From positions 62,001-126,000 of the forward strand of contig JBDRKE010000010.1 in assembly GCA_043814315.1 (NCBI GenBank): a DNA stretch of 64,000 nucleotides, in the 5' to 3' direction. The notes beneath the pieces are model-generated. The model ran no database searches. It saw only the letters and a list, made by a program, of their open reading frames with translations, and had not been told where the DNA came from. The position numbers were made by a program, and so were the translations under genes. Positions 50,450-59,489 of the stretch are shown piece by piece (position 1 is the first letter of the stretch; every line of letters starts with the position of its first letter). The DNA is from JBDRKE01 sp043814315. GTDB lineage: Bacteria > Omnitrophota > Gorgyraeia > Gygaellales > Profunditerraquicolaceae.

Positions 50450-51025
50450 ATGATCAAGATTAATTTATTGCCGGAAGAATTCAACGCTAAGGCCGCAAGT
50501 CATAAAGTCAGGGTTGTTATCGAGGTCAAGTATTTAATTTATTTTATACCTCTTACTTTGGTTACCCTGCTTCTTTTTCACTCCTATCTGGGCGCGTTGC
50601 TGGTGGCCAGGTATAATCAGATAGCCGGGCTTAATAAAAAATGGCAAAGCCTCGAACCCGAGAGAAAAAAACTAGAAATTTTTAATAAAGAGAATACCTT
50701 GTACACACAGGATTCTTCTGCAGTTAAGACATTAGTTGAGCAGAGGGTAGTTTGGTTCGAAAAATTAAATGCCCTTAGCAATAGCCTTATGCCCGGTATT
50801 TGGTTTACCGAGCTTTCTATCGCTCCCAGAATTTTTACATTAAAGGCCTCGGTTGTTTCTTTGCAGAAAGAAGAGATGGGTATTATCAAGAAATTTATCG
50901 ATAATCTAAAAACTGATGCCGCTTTCTTTAAGAACTTTAACAGCCTGGAGTTAAGTTCCGTACAGAGAAGAACTATGGGTAGTTTTGATGTGCTGGATTT
51001 CACTTTAGCCGGGACATTGAATTAA
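50450..51025 (+). CDS. pilN: PilN, cluster B
   Basis: 191 residues: MIKINLLPEEFNAKA is the conserved N-terminal INLLP motif that docks into PilM. One membrane helix (about 30-50), a coiled coil (LNKKWQSLEPERKKLEIF) and a small periplasmic domain with MPGIWFTELSIA. Confidence 0.92.
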   Translation: MIKINLLPEEFNAKAASHKVRVVIEVKYLIYFIPLTLVTLLLFHSYLGALLVARYNQIAGLNKKWQSLEPERKKLEIFNKENTLYTQDSSAVKTLVEQRVVWFEKLNALSNSLMPGIWFTELSIAPRIFTLKASVVSLQKEEMGIIKKFIDNLKTDAAFFKNFNSLELSSVQRRTMGSFDVLDFTLAGTLN

Positions 51026-51026
51026 G

Positions 51027-51641
51027 ATGAAAATAGAACAATTATTGAATGAACCGCGTTTCGTTGCCTTGCGGGATAGGTTACGCATCGATGATAGAAA
51101 GCTGTCTTTGATCATCGTTATTTTTTTAACCCTGGTGATTTATCTGGATGTGCAATTCATCATGAAAAGACAGTTTGAAGGCCTAGGGAAGTTAGGGTCG
51201 GAAATAGCAAGGTTAAAAACAGATCTGGAGTTTGTAAATAAAAATTTGCCGATTATGCAGAGTTTAGAAGGTAAGCAGGCCCAGCCGCAAGATCTTACTG
51301 CGACGAAAGCCAAGAAGCTCATGCGGGAAGAAGAAATCAATGCTTTGTATCAGGATATTTCCGTGTTGGCCAAAAGAAATAATGTGAGGATTGTGTTGAT
51401 GAAGCCGAAACGCGAATCCCCTGCTTCCAAAGTGGAAAAGGCTGCCATATCGGAAAATTACACACCGCTGTTGCTTTCTTTGGATCTGGTCTGTAATTAT
51501 CATCGCCTGGCCGGTTTTATAAATGATTTAGAGAATGGCGAGGCCCTGCTTATCGTGCAGAATATAAAAATCATGCCTCAGCAGGACGATCTCTCTGGCC
51601 AAAAAGTGGATCTGGTGTTAAAGACATATTTAGGGAGATAG
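51027..51641 (+). CDS. pilO: PilO, cluster B
   Basis: 204 residues: a membrane helix at about 30-45 (LIIVIFLTLVIYLDVQF), a coiled coil, then the PilO core YQDISVLAKRNNVRIVLMKP and LSLDLVCNYHRLAGFINDLE. One base after pilN. Confidence 0.9.
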   Translation: MKIEQLLNEPRFVALRDRLRIDDRKLSLIIVIFLTLVIYLDVQFIMKRQFEGLGKLGSEIARLKTDLEFVNKNLPIMQSLEGKQAQPQDLTATKAKKLMREEEINALYQDISVLAKRNNVRIVLMKPKRESPASKVEKAAISENYTPLLLSLDLVCNYHRLAGFINDLENGEALLIVQNIKIMPQQDDLSGQKVDLVLKTYLGR

Positions 51642-51642
51642 G

Positions 51643-52032
51643 ATGCGTATGTTTAAACCGAAAATAGGAATCAGTATAGCGATTATTTCGTTCTTCGTTC
51701 TTCGTTTTTCGTTCTTCGTTTACAGCCAGGAGAAGAACACCGATGAAACTAAAAGTGCGCGTAATCCCTTTATGCCTTTGGTCACAGCCGATGGCCGCCT
51801 GATCAACCTCGACAAAGATAAGACAAGGGCGGATTTGGTGGTGGAGGGTACGATGTTTGACAAGCATGGCCGTTCCTACGCGATCGTGAACGGTCTGGTC
51901 GTAGAAGTCGCAGATACAATAGACGGTTTCAGAGTCTTGAAGGTCGAACAGGGAAAGGTCACTTTTATGAAGGATGGGCAAACCAGGGTCGTAGAAGTAA
52001 AGAGTGAAGAGAAAAAGGAGGAGGAAAGGTGA
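51643..52032 (+). CDS. Small PilP-like protein with a repeat-coded signal sequence
   Basis: 129 residues. The N-terminal hydrophobic stretch ISFFVLRFSFFVYSQ is coded by GTTCTTC heptamers at 51690-51721. After it come NPFMPLVTADGRLI and a beta domain LVVEGTMFDKHGRSYAIVNG-LVVEVADTI like PilP/GspC. A Glu/Lys-rich tail overlaps the secretin start (GTGA). Confidence 0.8.
   Translation: MRMFKPKIGISIAIISFFVLRFSFFVYSQEKNTDETKSARNPFMPLVTADGRLINLDKDKTRADLVVEGTMFDKHGRSYAIVNGLVVEVADTIDGFRVLKVEQGKVTFMKDGQTRVVEVKSEEKKEEER
51690..51721. repeat. GTTCTTC heptamer array inside the pilP-like gene
   Basis: GTTCTTC, GTTCTTC, GTTTTTC, GTTCTTC and GTTT in tandem, in frame, coding most of the signal-peptide core. 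Confidence 0.93.
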
Positions 52033-53807
52033 AAAAAATTAAATTCTTATGCCTCGGTGTCTTACTTTGTCTCATCGTATTAGGTTTTTATTTCTACGCT
52101 TTTGCGCAGCAAAAGGAAACTTCCGTTGATCCTGTCTCGCCCGAGAATCCGAAAGTGCAAGAAGAGGCTTCATCAAAGAGCCAGGATTCGTTTGAAGAGT
52201 CAGATCACTCCTTTGCAGGAGGCAGCTTATCTGCTTCCGAGAACGTGACTCTGGATTTCAAGGAAGCTGATATTCAGAATGTCCTAAAAATCATCTCTTA
52301 TAAATCAGGGGTTAACATCGTCAGTACTCCCGACGTTATAGGGAATGTTACCATCAAACTCGTTGATGTCCCCTGGGAGATGGCCTTGGATGTGCTCTTG
52401 AAGACCTACGGCTTTGGTTACCAAAAACAGGGGAATATTATTCTGGTTACTAAATTGGAGAACATATCCAAGATACAGGCGGAGGAAACGTTACAGACAG
52501 AGATTTTTTCGCTCAAATTCCTTGACGCCCAGGACGCTCAGAAGATTCTTATTTCGTTGCTTTCTCCGCGGGGCAAAATCTCCGTCCTCTACACCCGAGG
52601 CATGAAAGGTTGGCAGTTCGGCACTTTCAAGATTGGAAAAGAAACGGCATCCACTACGGGCCTAGCCAGAGAGAGAGAAGAGCCGGTTAAGTCCGAAACA
52701 ATTTCCATTGAAAGGACGGCTGAGGGGGATACGGTGTCGCGTAAAGCCGAATTTGAACCCTCCATCAAATCCAAGACATTAGTTATCACGGACACAGCCG
52801 CTTCTTTGGACAGGATCCGAAATGTTATTCTTCCCATGATTGATAAAAAACCAAAGCAGGTCCTCATTGAAACGAAACTTATAGAGGTCAATAGGAATAA
52901 GTTAAGAGACTTAGGCGTGGATTTCGGCACAGGCGCGACGGGCGCAACATCCAGTTCGATTGAGTATACGCCTGCGGGGAAAAAGTCCGGCATTGATACT
53001 TCCCAGATAGGCGGACAAGTTTTGGGTTCCCAGTTTAAGCCTTCCATTTTTAGCGCGCTGGAAGGTTCAACCCTGGCGCCGGGGACAGAGCCTTACAATT
53101 TGGGCGCTGAGCTGGTATTTAGAAAATTGACCGGAACGAATTTTCAGGTTATATTGCATGCCCTTGAAGAGGATGCCAATACAAACACTTTATCCAGCCC
53201 AAAGATATTAACGTTGGATAATCAAGAGGCTTCCATCCTGGTAGGCTTTCATACGCCTATCCTTACTTCTACGGTAACGGCTGGTTCAACCACGGGAGGA
53301 ACCGGAGCCACGGTCACGCAGAGCTTAGACTATTATCAGGAAATAGGCATCCGTCTCAATGTCGTGCCTCAGATCAGCGAAGAAGGCTACATCAATATGA
53401 TCATTCATCCCAGCATCACCTCGACGACTTCTAACGTCACGGCGACATCCACGGCCAGCGGTGTGACGACCAGCACAAGTTATCCTGTCATCGATGTGCG
53501 CGAAGCCCAGACCCAGGTACTCCTGAAAGACGCAGAGACTATCGTCATCGGAGGCCTGCTCAAGGATGTTAAGAGCAAGCAAACCATAGGCGTTCCTTTC
53601 TTAAGCGCCATTCCTTTTCTGGGAGCCTTGTTCAGACGGGATACCTATGATACGGAAAAAGTAGACCTGTTGATATTCATCACCGCCCGCATTATTAAAG
53701 ACGGGGAGTTCTCTCAAGAGGATATTGCGAAATTGCAGAAGAACTTAAGCCCTATCGAGAGCGAAGCCAAAGAGAAAGCTGTTGTCAAGGACAAGAAGAA
53801 AAAGTAG
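52029..53807 (+). CDS. pilQ: Type IV pilus secretin, cluster B
   Basis: 592 residues. Signal helix (FLCLGVLLCLIVLGFYFYAFAQ), an acidic linker, N-domains VTLDFKEADIQNVLKIISYKSG and MALDVLLKTYGFGYQKQ, then the secretin domain (TLSSPKILTLDNQEASILVG, LLKDAETIVIGGLLKD, LSAIPFLGALFRRDTYD, LLIFITARII). GTG start, overlapping the previous stop, with GAGGAAAGG. Cluster A has its own secretin at 29602. Confidence 0.94.
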   Translation: MKKIKFLCLGVLLCLIVLGFYFYAFAQQKETSVDPVSPENPKVQEEASSKSQDSFEESDHSFAGGSLSASENVTLDFKEADIQNVLKIISYKSGVNIVSTPDVIGNVTIKLVDVPWEMALDVLLKTYGFGYQKQGNIILVTKLENISKIQAEETLQTEIFSLKFLDAQDAQKILISLLSPRGKISVLYTRGMKGWQFGTFKIGKETASTTGLAREREEPVKSETISIERTAEGDTVSRKAEFEPSIKSKTLVITDTAASLDRIRNVILPMIDKKPKQVLIETKLIEVNRNKLRDLGVDFGTGATGATSSSIEYTPAGKKSGIDTSQIGGQVLGSQFKPSIFSALEGSTLAPGTEPYNLGAELVFRKLTGTNFQVILHALEEDANTNTLSSPKILTLDNQEASILVGFHTPILTSTVTAGSTTGGTGATVTQSLDYYQEIGIRLNVVPQISEEGYINMIIHPSITSTTSNVTATSTASGVTTSTSYPVIDVREAQTQVLLKDAETIVIGGLLKDVKSKQTIGVPFLSAIPFLGALFRRDTYDTEKVDLLIFITARIIKDGEFSQEDIAKLQKNLSPIESEAKEKAVVKDKKKK

Positions 53808-53882
53808 CCTGCAGGAAGAGTTTTAGTTTTTTCTTAGGACGCCTTTTTAAGGTGGACGGGAAAAAAGTGCCCATTATTTTTT

Positions 53883-54185
53883 ATGGTCAGAGTGAAATTC
53901 ATTTTTACAAAAAAAGGACACATGAGGTTTATCTCGCATCTGGACCTGATGCGCCTATTGATGCGAGCGTTTCGACGCAGCGGTCTGCCTCTTAAAATGA
54001 CAGAGGGTTTTAATCCGCATCCGAAGCTCAGTATGCGGCGTGCTTTAAAATTAGGGCTTGAAAGCGACCACGAAGAGGCCGCGATCGTTTTAAGGGAAGA
54101 GTTGGGACTGAAGGAATTTGGTGAGCGTCTGTCAAAACAATTACCCGAGGGAATTCATATAAAAGAGGTTGAAAAAGATGCCTAA
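53883..54185 (+). CDS. DUF2344-like (radical SAM-linked) protein, short
   Basis: 100 residues: VKFIFTKKGHMRFISHLDLMRLLMRAFRRSGLPLKMTEGFNPHPKLSMRRALKLGLESDHEEA matches the N-terminal half of the radical-SAM-linked family (TIGR03936), which is often found beside RNase G/E. That family usually runs to about 200 residues, so the C-terminal half is missing here. It overlaps rng by 8 nt. Confidence 0.82.
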   Translation: MVRVKFIFTKKGHMRFISHLDLMRLLMRAFRRSGLPLKMTEGFNPHPKLSMRRALKLGLESDHEEAAIVLREELGLKEFGERLSKQLPEGIHIKEVEKDA

Positions 54186-55620
54186 AGAAATTTTTATAAA
54201 TGTTGAGCCTCAGGAAAAACGCGTCGCGATTATTTCCGACGCCAGGCTTGAGGAGTTTACCATTGAACGGCCCCAGGATAGGACTATTGTCGGCAATATC
54301 TATAAAGGTAAAATAGAGGCGGTTATGCCTTCCATAGGCGCAGCGTTTGTGGATATTGGTTTAGCTAAGAAAGGCTTTCTTTATTTATCCGAGATAGAAT
54401 CTGCCTTTGAAGGGCTGGAGCAGCCTAAGGTAGCGGTGAAGCGGGAAATAAAAAAAGGCCAGGAGATACTGGTGCAGGTGGTCAAGGAGTCATTTGGGAC
54501 AAAGGGGCCGAGGTTATCGACGCAGATTGGCTTGGCAGGCAGGTGTTTGGTCCTTCTGCCTCATGAGAACCAGATCGGCGTATCCAGACGGATAGAGGAT
54601 GAGGAGGAGAGAAGGCGTTTGAAGCTAGTGCTACGCGAGATCAAGCTGCCTAAGAATGTCGGTTATATCGTGCGCACGGCAGCCAGCGGCAAATTAAAGA
54701 AAGACATAGCTCAGGACGCGCAATTCCTCTTTAAGTTATGGAAAAGGCTGGAGCGCATCATCGCACGCAAGAGCGCTCCCAGCCTTATCTACGAAGAGTA
54801 CGATTTGACGTTGAGGGCCATAAGGGATTCTTTCACAGACGAGGTCGCCAGGCTGGTCGTTGATTCGAAGCCAGAGTATTATCGGATACAGAATTTTATG
54901 AGGCATTTCTTAAGCCACTTAACGAAAAGAATCGAGTTGTACAAAGGGGATAATTTATTCGAGGATAAGGGGATCGAGAAACAGATCAACAGGATTTTTG
55001 AAAGCCATGTTTATTTAAAATCCAAGGCCTACCTGATTATAGAGCCTACCGAAGGCTTGGTGGTCATCGACGTCAATAGCGGAGGCTTTAAAAGGAAGTT
55101 CGGCCAGGAAGAAACCGCTTTTAAGGTGAATTGCGAGGCAGCGGAGGAAGCCGCCCGCCAACTGGTTTTACGCGATTTAGGCGGTATCATTGTCATAGAC
55201 TTTATTGACATGGAAAGAGAGCATCACCGGCGGGAGGTTTTGAATATTCTCAAGAACGCTTTGAGCCGCGATAAAGCCAAATACGATATCTTAGGTATCT
55301 CTAAGTTTGGGTTGGTAGAAATGACGCGGGAGCGCGTTCATAAGACCGCCCACATGCTTTCTTATCAGACGTGTTCTTACTGCCACGGCAGGGGCAAGGT
55401 CAAGTCGCCAACGACCACGGCCATCTATACGCTTAAGGAGCTCAAGAGGTTTTTAAAAGAGAAGAAAGTAGAACAGGTGAATCTGACTTTGAATCCTGCC
55501 GTTATAGACGAAATCTTAAATCACAAGGAAAATATTAGACTCATCGAGACAAGGTTTAAGACCAGGGTCAATCTGATTTCAAACCCTCAAGTTCACACCG
55601 AAGAGATAAAAATCTCCTGA
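54178..55620 (+). CDS. rng: Ribonuclease G/E family endoribonuclease
   Basis: 480 residues. S1-like domain (VGNIYKGKIEAVMPSIGAAFVDIG), 5'-sensor/RNase H-like region, catalytic Asp pair in VVIDVNSGGF and IVIDFIDME, and the zinc-link CSYCHGRG. Length and the absence of a long C-terminal scaffold fit RNase G or a short RNase E. The ATG at 54178 has GAGG nine bases upstream and overlaps the preceding gene. Confidence 0.94.
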   Translation: MPKEIFINVEPQEKRVAIISDARLEEFTIERPQDRTIVGNIYKGKIEAVMPSIGAAFVDIGLAKKGFLYLSEIESAFEGLEQPKVAVKREIKKGQEILVQVVKESFGTKGPRLSTQIGLAGRCLVLLPHENQIGVSRRIEDEEERRRLKLVLREIKLPKNVGYIVRTAASGKLKKDIAQDAQFLFKLWKRLERIIARKSAPSLIYEEYDLTLRAIRDSFTDEVARLVVDSKPEYYRIQNFMRHFLSHLTKRIELYKGDNLFEDKGIEKQINRIFESHVYLKSKAYLIIEPTEGLVVIDVNSGGFKRKFGQEETAFKVNCEAAEEAARQLVLRDLGGIIVIDFIDMEREHHRREVLNILKNALSRDKAKYDILGISKFGLVEMTRERVHKTAHMLSYQTCSYCHGRGKVKSPTTTAIYTLKELKRFLKEKKVEQVNLTLNPAVIDEILNHKENIRLIETRFKTRVNLISNPQVHTEEIKIS

Positions 55621-55637
55621 CCTCCCGGTTATTTTCC

Positions 55638-55665
55638 TTGATTCCCTCAAGAATTGTGCTAATAT
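55638..55665 (+). promoter_or_regulatory. Promoter candidate for rplU
   Basis: TTGATT, 16 nt, TAATAT with an extended TGC before the -10. It would give a leader of about 175 nt containing element B. Confidence 0.5.
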
Positions 55666-55716
55666 ATAAATTTAAAGCATTTTCAGCAGGTACGCGCAGA
55701 TACTTTTAAAAGAGTT

Positions 55717-55833
55717 CTTTATACATTCGCGGGCAGAAACCTTGTCCTTCAGGGCAAGGATGAAAAATGGCCGCTTGAGTACCAACCATGACAGGCCTCG
55801 GCTTAAAGGCCGAGGTAATCGTAGGTTGATTTT
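55717..55833 (+). ncRNA. Candidate structured RNA leader of rplU, copy B
   Basis: Same layout as 26525-26632: TTTATACATTC, CAGAA, hairpin CCTTGTCC-TTCA-GGGCAAGG, then AACC, hairpin CCTCGGC-TTAAAG-GCCGAGG and GTAATCGTAGGTTGATTTT. AACC/GGTT can close the second hairpin. It ends directly before the AGGAGGA of rplU, so it could act as a ribosomal-protein leader. Not a match to a family I can name. Confidence 0.6.
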
Positions 55834-55846
55834 AGGAGGAAAGCAA

Positions 55847-56161
55847 ATGTATGCAGTGATTGAAGTTGGAGCAAAACAGTTTAGCGTAAAAAAGGATGAT
55901 ATTATTGAGGTGGAAAAGCAGACCGCCGAAGAAGGTCAAGAGATAAGCCTGGATAAGGTGTTGTTTTTATCCAAGGATAAGAAAATTGAGGTGGGCCGGC
56001 CTTATCTTATCAATGTGTCGCTACGAGCCCTGGTTTTAAAGCATGGAAAAGGTGCAAAGGTCATTAGTTTTAAATATCGCCGAAGAAAGTCTAAGCATTG
56101 GACAAAGGGGCACAGGCAGCAATTGACCCGCCTTAAAATAAAAGATATTATTATAAGTTAG
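55847..56161 (+). CDS. rplU: 50S ribosomal protein L21
   Basis: 104 residues: MYAVIEVGAKQFSVKKDDIIEVEK start, LDKVLFLSKDKKIEVGRPYL, and the C-terminal RNA-binding FKYRRRKSKHWTKGHRQQLTRLKI. ATG at 55847 with AGGAGGA; an upstream in-frame extension runs through the leader element and is rejected. Confidence 0.97.
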   Translation: MYAVIEVGAKQFSVKKDDIIEVEKQTAEEGQEISLDKVLFLSKDKKIEVGRPYLINVSLRALVLKHGKGAKVISFKYRRRKSKHWTKGHRQQLTRLKIKDIIIS

Positions 56162-56231
56162 CCTGTTTTCCTGTTAGTCGGTTAGCCTGTGGAATTGGCA
56201 AACCGGCGAACCGGCCAACCGGCAAACAGCA
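56162..56231. repeat. CAACCGG octamers where rpmA is usually found
   Basis: CAAACCGG, CGAACCGG, CCAACCGG and CAAAC units (56194-56226), the family that is in frame inside uvrA. No gene fits in this 70-base gap. Confidence 0.8.
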
Positions 56232-57185
56232 ATGTTCATAGATCAGGCAAAGATATACGTTAAAGCGGGAAGTGGCGGCAAAGGCTGCAATAGTTTCTAT
56301 CGCGATAAGTATAGCCGGGGCGGCATTCCGGACGGAGGCAGCGCAGGTGATGGAGCCGACATTGTTATAAGGGCCGATAGAAACCTGCACACGCTGCTCG
56401 ATTTTAAATACAACAGGCATTTTACTGGTTCGCACGGAGGCCACGGTTCAGGAAATAACAAAAAAGGTAAAGATGCGCCTCGTATTATCATCCGTGTTCC
56501 CTGCGGCACCACGGTCAAAGATTTAAAGACAGATTGCCTCTTACGCGATTTAGAAAAGGATCAGGATGAGTTTGTCGTGGCTCGTGGGGGCTCAGGGGGC
56601 AGAGGTAATAAACACTGCCGAGAAGCAGAAACGGGTGAGCTCGGAGAAGAGAGGGAGATTTTTCTTGATTTAAAACTCATAGCCGAAGTGGGCATTGTGG
56701 GTTTTCCCAATGTTGGCAAGTCTACGCTGATTTCCCGTATTTCCAATGCCAGGCCGCAAATAGCCTCTTACCCTTTTACCACGAAATTTCCCGTGCTGGG
56801 GGTGGTTCGTTCCTCGCAGAAGTCTTTCGTTATTGCGGATATTCCCGGCTTGATAGAAGGCTCCTCCCAGAGCAGGGGCCTTGGAGATAAATTCTTAAGG
56901 CACGTAGAGCGCACAAAAATCCTTATCCACGTCGTGGATATGTCAGGGGTTGAAGGGAGAGATCCCCTGCAGGATTACAAGATTATAAACAGGGAGCTCA
57001 AAAGTTATGCCAAAGGTATCGAAAAAAAACCGCAGGTCATTGCAGCCAATAAGATGGATTTAGAAGGAGCCAAAGAAAACCTAAAACGATTCAATAAAGC
57101 CGTAAGGAAGAAAGTTTATTGTATATCTGCCCTAAAACACGAAGGGCTAAAGGAGCTCGTTGAAACAGTCGCAAGAAAGCTATAA
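56232..57185 (+). CDS. obg: Obg family GTPase
   Basis: 317 residues. Gly-rich Obg domain (GSGGKGCNSFYRDKYSRGG, GGSAGDGADIV, FTGSHGGHGSGNN), then a GTPase: GFPNVGKSTL (G1), ADIPGLIEG (G3), ANKMD (G4), ISALKHEGL (G5). No C-terminal OCT domain, so a short form. Involved in late 50S assembly and stress signalling in well-studied bacteria. Confidence 0.95.
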   Translation: MFIDQAKIYVKAGSGGKGCNSFYRDKYSRGGIPDGGSAGDGADIVIRADRNLHTLLDFKYNRHFTGSHGGHGSGNNKKGKDAPRIIIRVPCGTTVKDLKTDCLLRDLEKDQDEFVVARGGSGGRGNKHCREAETGELGEEREIFLDLKLIAEVGIVGFPNVGKSTLISRISNARPQIASYPFTTKFPVLGVVRSSQKSFVIADIPGLIEGSSQSRGLGDKFLRHVERTKILIHVVDMSGVEGRDPLQDYKIINRELKSYAKGIEKKPQVIAANKMDLEGAKENLKRFNKAVRKKVYCISALKHEGLKELVETVARKL

Positions 57186-58227
57186 AAGGATTGTGATAAA
57201 GGTCGGCAGCAGCCTTTTTTATTCGAAAGGCCACGGCTTTGATTCTCGCGTTTTGCATCAGATCGTCCGGCAGGTGGTTGCCGTGAAGAAAAGCGGTAAA
57301 GAAGTCGTGATTGTTTCTTCGGGAGCCATTGCTTTAGGTATGCATATCCTAAAGTGGTCCCAGCGGCCGAAAGAATTGCACCGTTTACAGGCAGCGGCGG
57401 CCATAGGCCAGAATGAATTGATCGATAAGTATCGCGATTTTTTTAAAGGAAAAGGCATTCATATCGCGCAGGTCCTTTTAACCTGGGATGACTTTAATGA
57501 TCGTAAACGTTATTTGAATGCCAAGAATACATTTTGTGAACTCCTGAGGCATTATAATGTGCCGATCGTCAATGAAAATGACAGCGTATCGACGGAGGAG
57601 ATCCGGTTTGGCGATAATGATCGGCTTTCTGCTTTAGTGGCCAGTTTGATTTCCGCCGACATGCTGATCATTCTTTCTGACGTGGATGGGCTGCTAGAAA
57701 AAGACAAGAAAACCATCGTCAGGACCGTGGAAGAAATCACCCCTTCCGTAAGAGCCCTTGCGTTTCCTACATCTAAGCATACCTGTAGAGGCGGGATGAT
57801 TTCAAAATTGGAAGCCGCCAAGATGGCTACGGATTCAGGGATGCCTTGCGTGGTGGCTAACGGAAGGAAGAAAAATATTATTTTGTCTGTTTTAAAAGAA
57901 CCGCAGGGATTCGGTACCTTATTTTTGCCCAAGAAAGGTCTGGCAGCCAGAAAGCGCTGGATTGCTTTTAGCTCTCAGCCTAAAGGTAAAATCACAGTGG
58001 ATGACGGCGCTCGCAAAGCCCTTATAAGCCAAAAAAGCCTTCTTTCCGTGGGAGTTGTGGCCTGTGCAGGCGATTTTTGCGCGGGAGACATCGTGAGCCT
58101 GGCGGATAAAGAGGGGAGTGAATTTGCAAGAGGCAGGGCCGGAATTTCTCGTAAGGATTTGGAAAAGGTGAAGGGCGCTCGTTACGAAAAAGAGATTATC
58201 CATCGGGACAACATCGTGATACTTTAA
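57160..58227 (+). CDS. proB: Glutamate 5-kinase
   Basis: First proline step. Amino-acid kinase domain (RIVIKVGSSLFYS, IVSSGAIALG, VNENDSVSTEEIRFGDND, ILSDVDGLLEKD, GGMISKLEAAKMA) followed by a C-terminal PUA domain (about 275-350, KGKITVDDGARKALI). 355 residues. The start is TTG at 57160, supported by AAAGGAG just upstream; it overlaps obg by 26 nt. Confidence 0.94.
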   Translation: MKQSQESYKRIVIKVGSSLFYSKGHGFDSRVLHQIVRQVVAVKKSGKEVVIVSSGAIALGMHILKWSQRPKELHRLQAAAAIGQNELIDKYRDFFKGKGIHIAQVLLTWDDFNDRKRYLNAKNTFCELLRHYNVPIVNENDSVSTEEIRFGDNDRLSALVASLISADMLIILSDVDGLLEKDKKTIVRTVEEITPSVRALAFPTSKHTCRGGMISKLEAAKMATDSGMPCVVANGRKKNIILSVLKEPQGFGTLFLPKKGLAARKRWIAFSSQPKGKITVDDGARKALISQKSLLSVGVVACAGDFCAGDIVSLADKEGSEFARGRAGISRKDLEKVKGARYEKEIIHRDNIVIL

Positions 58228-58232
58228 TTGCT

Positions 58233-59489
58233 ATGAGCATGAAACAGGAAATCACAGATATAGCCAAGAAGGCGAAGGTCGCATCAAGATATCTGGCGCA
58301 GGTTTCTTCGGGGAAAAAAGACGTTGTTCTTAAAGAGATGGCCGCAGGGCTCCTCAGGCATAAAGATCTCGTGTTGAAAGCCAATAAAAAGGATATCATT
58401 AAGGCACAGCGTTCTGGCAGGTCAGCAGCTTTTTTGGAGAGGCTCACCCTGAACGAAAAAAGAATTAAAGAGATGGCTGAGTCCTTGATTCAGATATCCA
58501 GGTTAAAGGACCCTGTGAACAGCTTGATTAAGGCGTGGGTGAGGCCTAACGGCCTTCGCATACATAAAGTGCGTGTTCCTATAGGAGTCGTGGCTATTAT
58601 CTACGAATCGCGGCCTAACGTAACCAGCGACTGTATCGGACTTTTGTTTAAGTCAGGCAACAGCGTTATCTTAAAGGGGGGTAGTGACGCCTTAACTTCA
58701 AATCTTGCCATATTTAAGATACTCAGGGCTGTGGCGGTAAAACACCAAATTCCCGACGGGGCCGTTTCTTTGTTGACGGCCATAGACAGGAGATCGCTAG
58801 ATTTATTGCTGAAGCAGGATGATTTCGTTGATTTGGTTATGCCCCGGGGAGGAGAAGGATTGATCAGGCGTGTCCTGAATGGTTCGCGTATACCCGTACT
58901 CAAGCATTATAAAGGGATATGCCATGTTTATGTTGATGAAGGAGCGGATTTGAATATGGCGCAAGATATCTGTTTTAACGCCAAGGTCCAAAGGCCAGGT
59001 GTCTGCAATGCCATGGAAAGCATGTTAGTGCATGAAAGGGTAGCCGGGAGGTTTTTACCGGGGATGTTAAGAAAATTCAAGCAGGCAGGCGTAGAAATCC
59101 GCGGAGATGCCTTGACGCAAAGGCTCGCAAAAGACATAAAAAGGGCTAAAGAGAAAGACTATCGCACAGAATACCTTGATCTGATTCTTTCTGTAAAGGT
59201 GGTTAAAGATTTAGAGGAGGCCATCTCCCGTATCAATCATTATGGCTCGCATCATTCCGATGCGATTGTTACGGATCATGAGGCCAGTGCTAAGCAATTT
59301 TTAAGCCGGGTGGATTCTGCCTGCGTTTACGTCAATGCCTCGACGCGTTTTACGGACGGTTATCAATTCGGCCTGGGTGCCGAAATCGGCATATCTACGG
59401 ATAAACTGCATGCGCGCGGCCCCGTGGGGCTGGAAGAGTTGACGACGTATAAGTACGTTGTATATGGGAAGGGACAGATAAGGACATAA
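58233..59489 (+). CDS. proA: Gamma-glutamyl phosphate reductase
   Basis: Second proline step, aldehyde dehydrogenase superfamily. Motifs: PIGVVAIIYESRPNVTSD, GNSVILKGGSDAL, the active-site Cys in AKVQRPGVCNAMES, GSHHSDAIVT and VNASTRFTDGYQFGLGAEIGIST. 418 residues. Five bases after proB. The third enzyme, ProC, is not in this window. Confidence 0.96.
   Translation: MSMKQEITDIAKKAKVASRYLAQVSSGKKDVVLKEMAAGLLRHKDLVLKANKKDIIKAQRSGRSAAFLERLTLNEKRIKEMAESLIQISRLKDPVNSLIKAWVRPNGLRIHKVRVPIGVVAIIYESRPNVTSDCIGLLFKSGNSVILKGGSDALTSNLAIFKILRAVAVKHQIPDGAVSLLTAIDRRSLDLLLKQDDFVDLVMPRGGEGLIRRVLNGSRIPVLKHYKGICHVYVDEGADLNMAQDICFNAKVQRPGVCNAMESMLVHERVAGRFLPGMLRKFKQAGVEIRGDALTQRLAKDIKRAKEKDYRTEYLDLILSVKVVKDLEEAISRINHYGSHHSDAIVTDHEASAKQFLSRVDSACVYVNASTRFTDGYQFGLGAEIGISTDKLHARGPVGLEELTTYKYVVYGKGQIRT

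Noticed and set aside
55742..55846. N-terminal extension of L21
   Set aside because: L21 begins MYAVIEVGAKQF in other bacteria; the extension reads through the leader element and the ribosome-binding site lies at 55834-55840.
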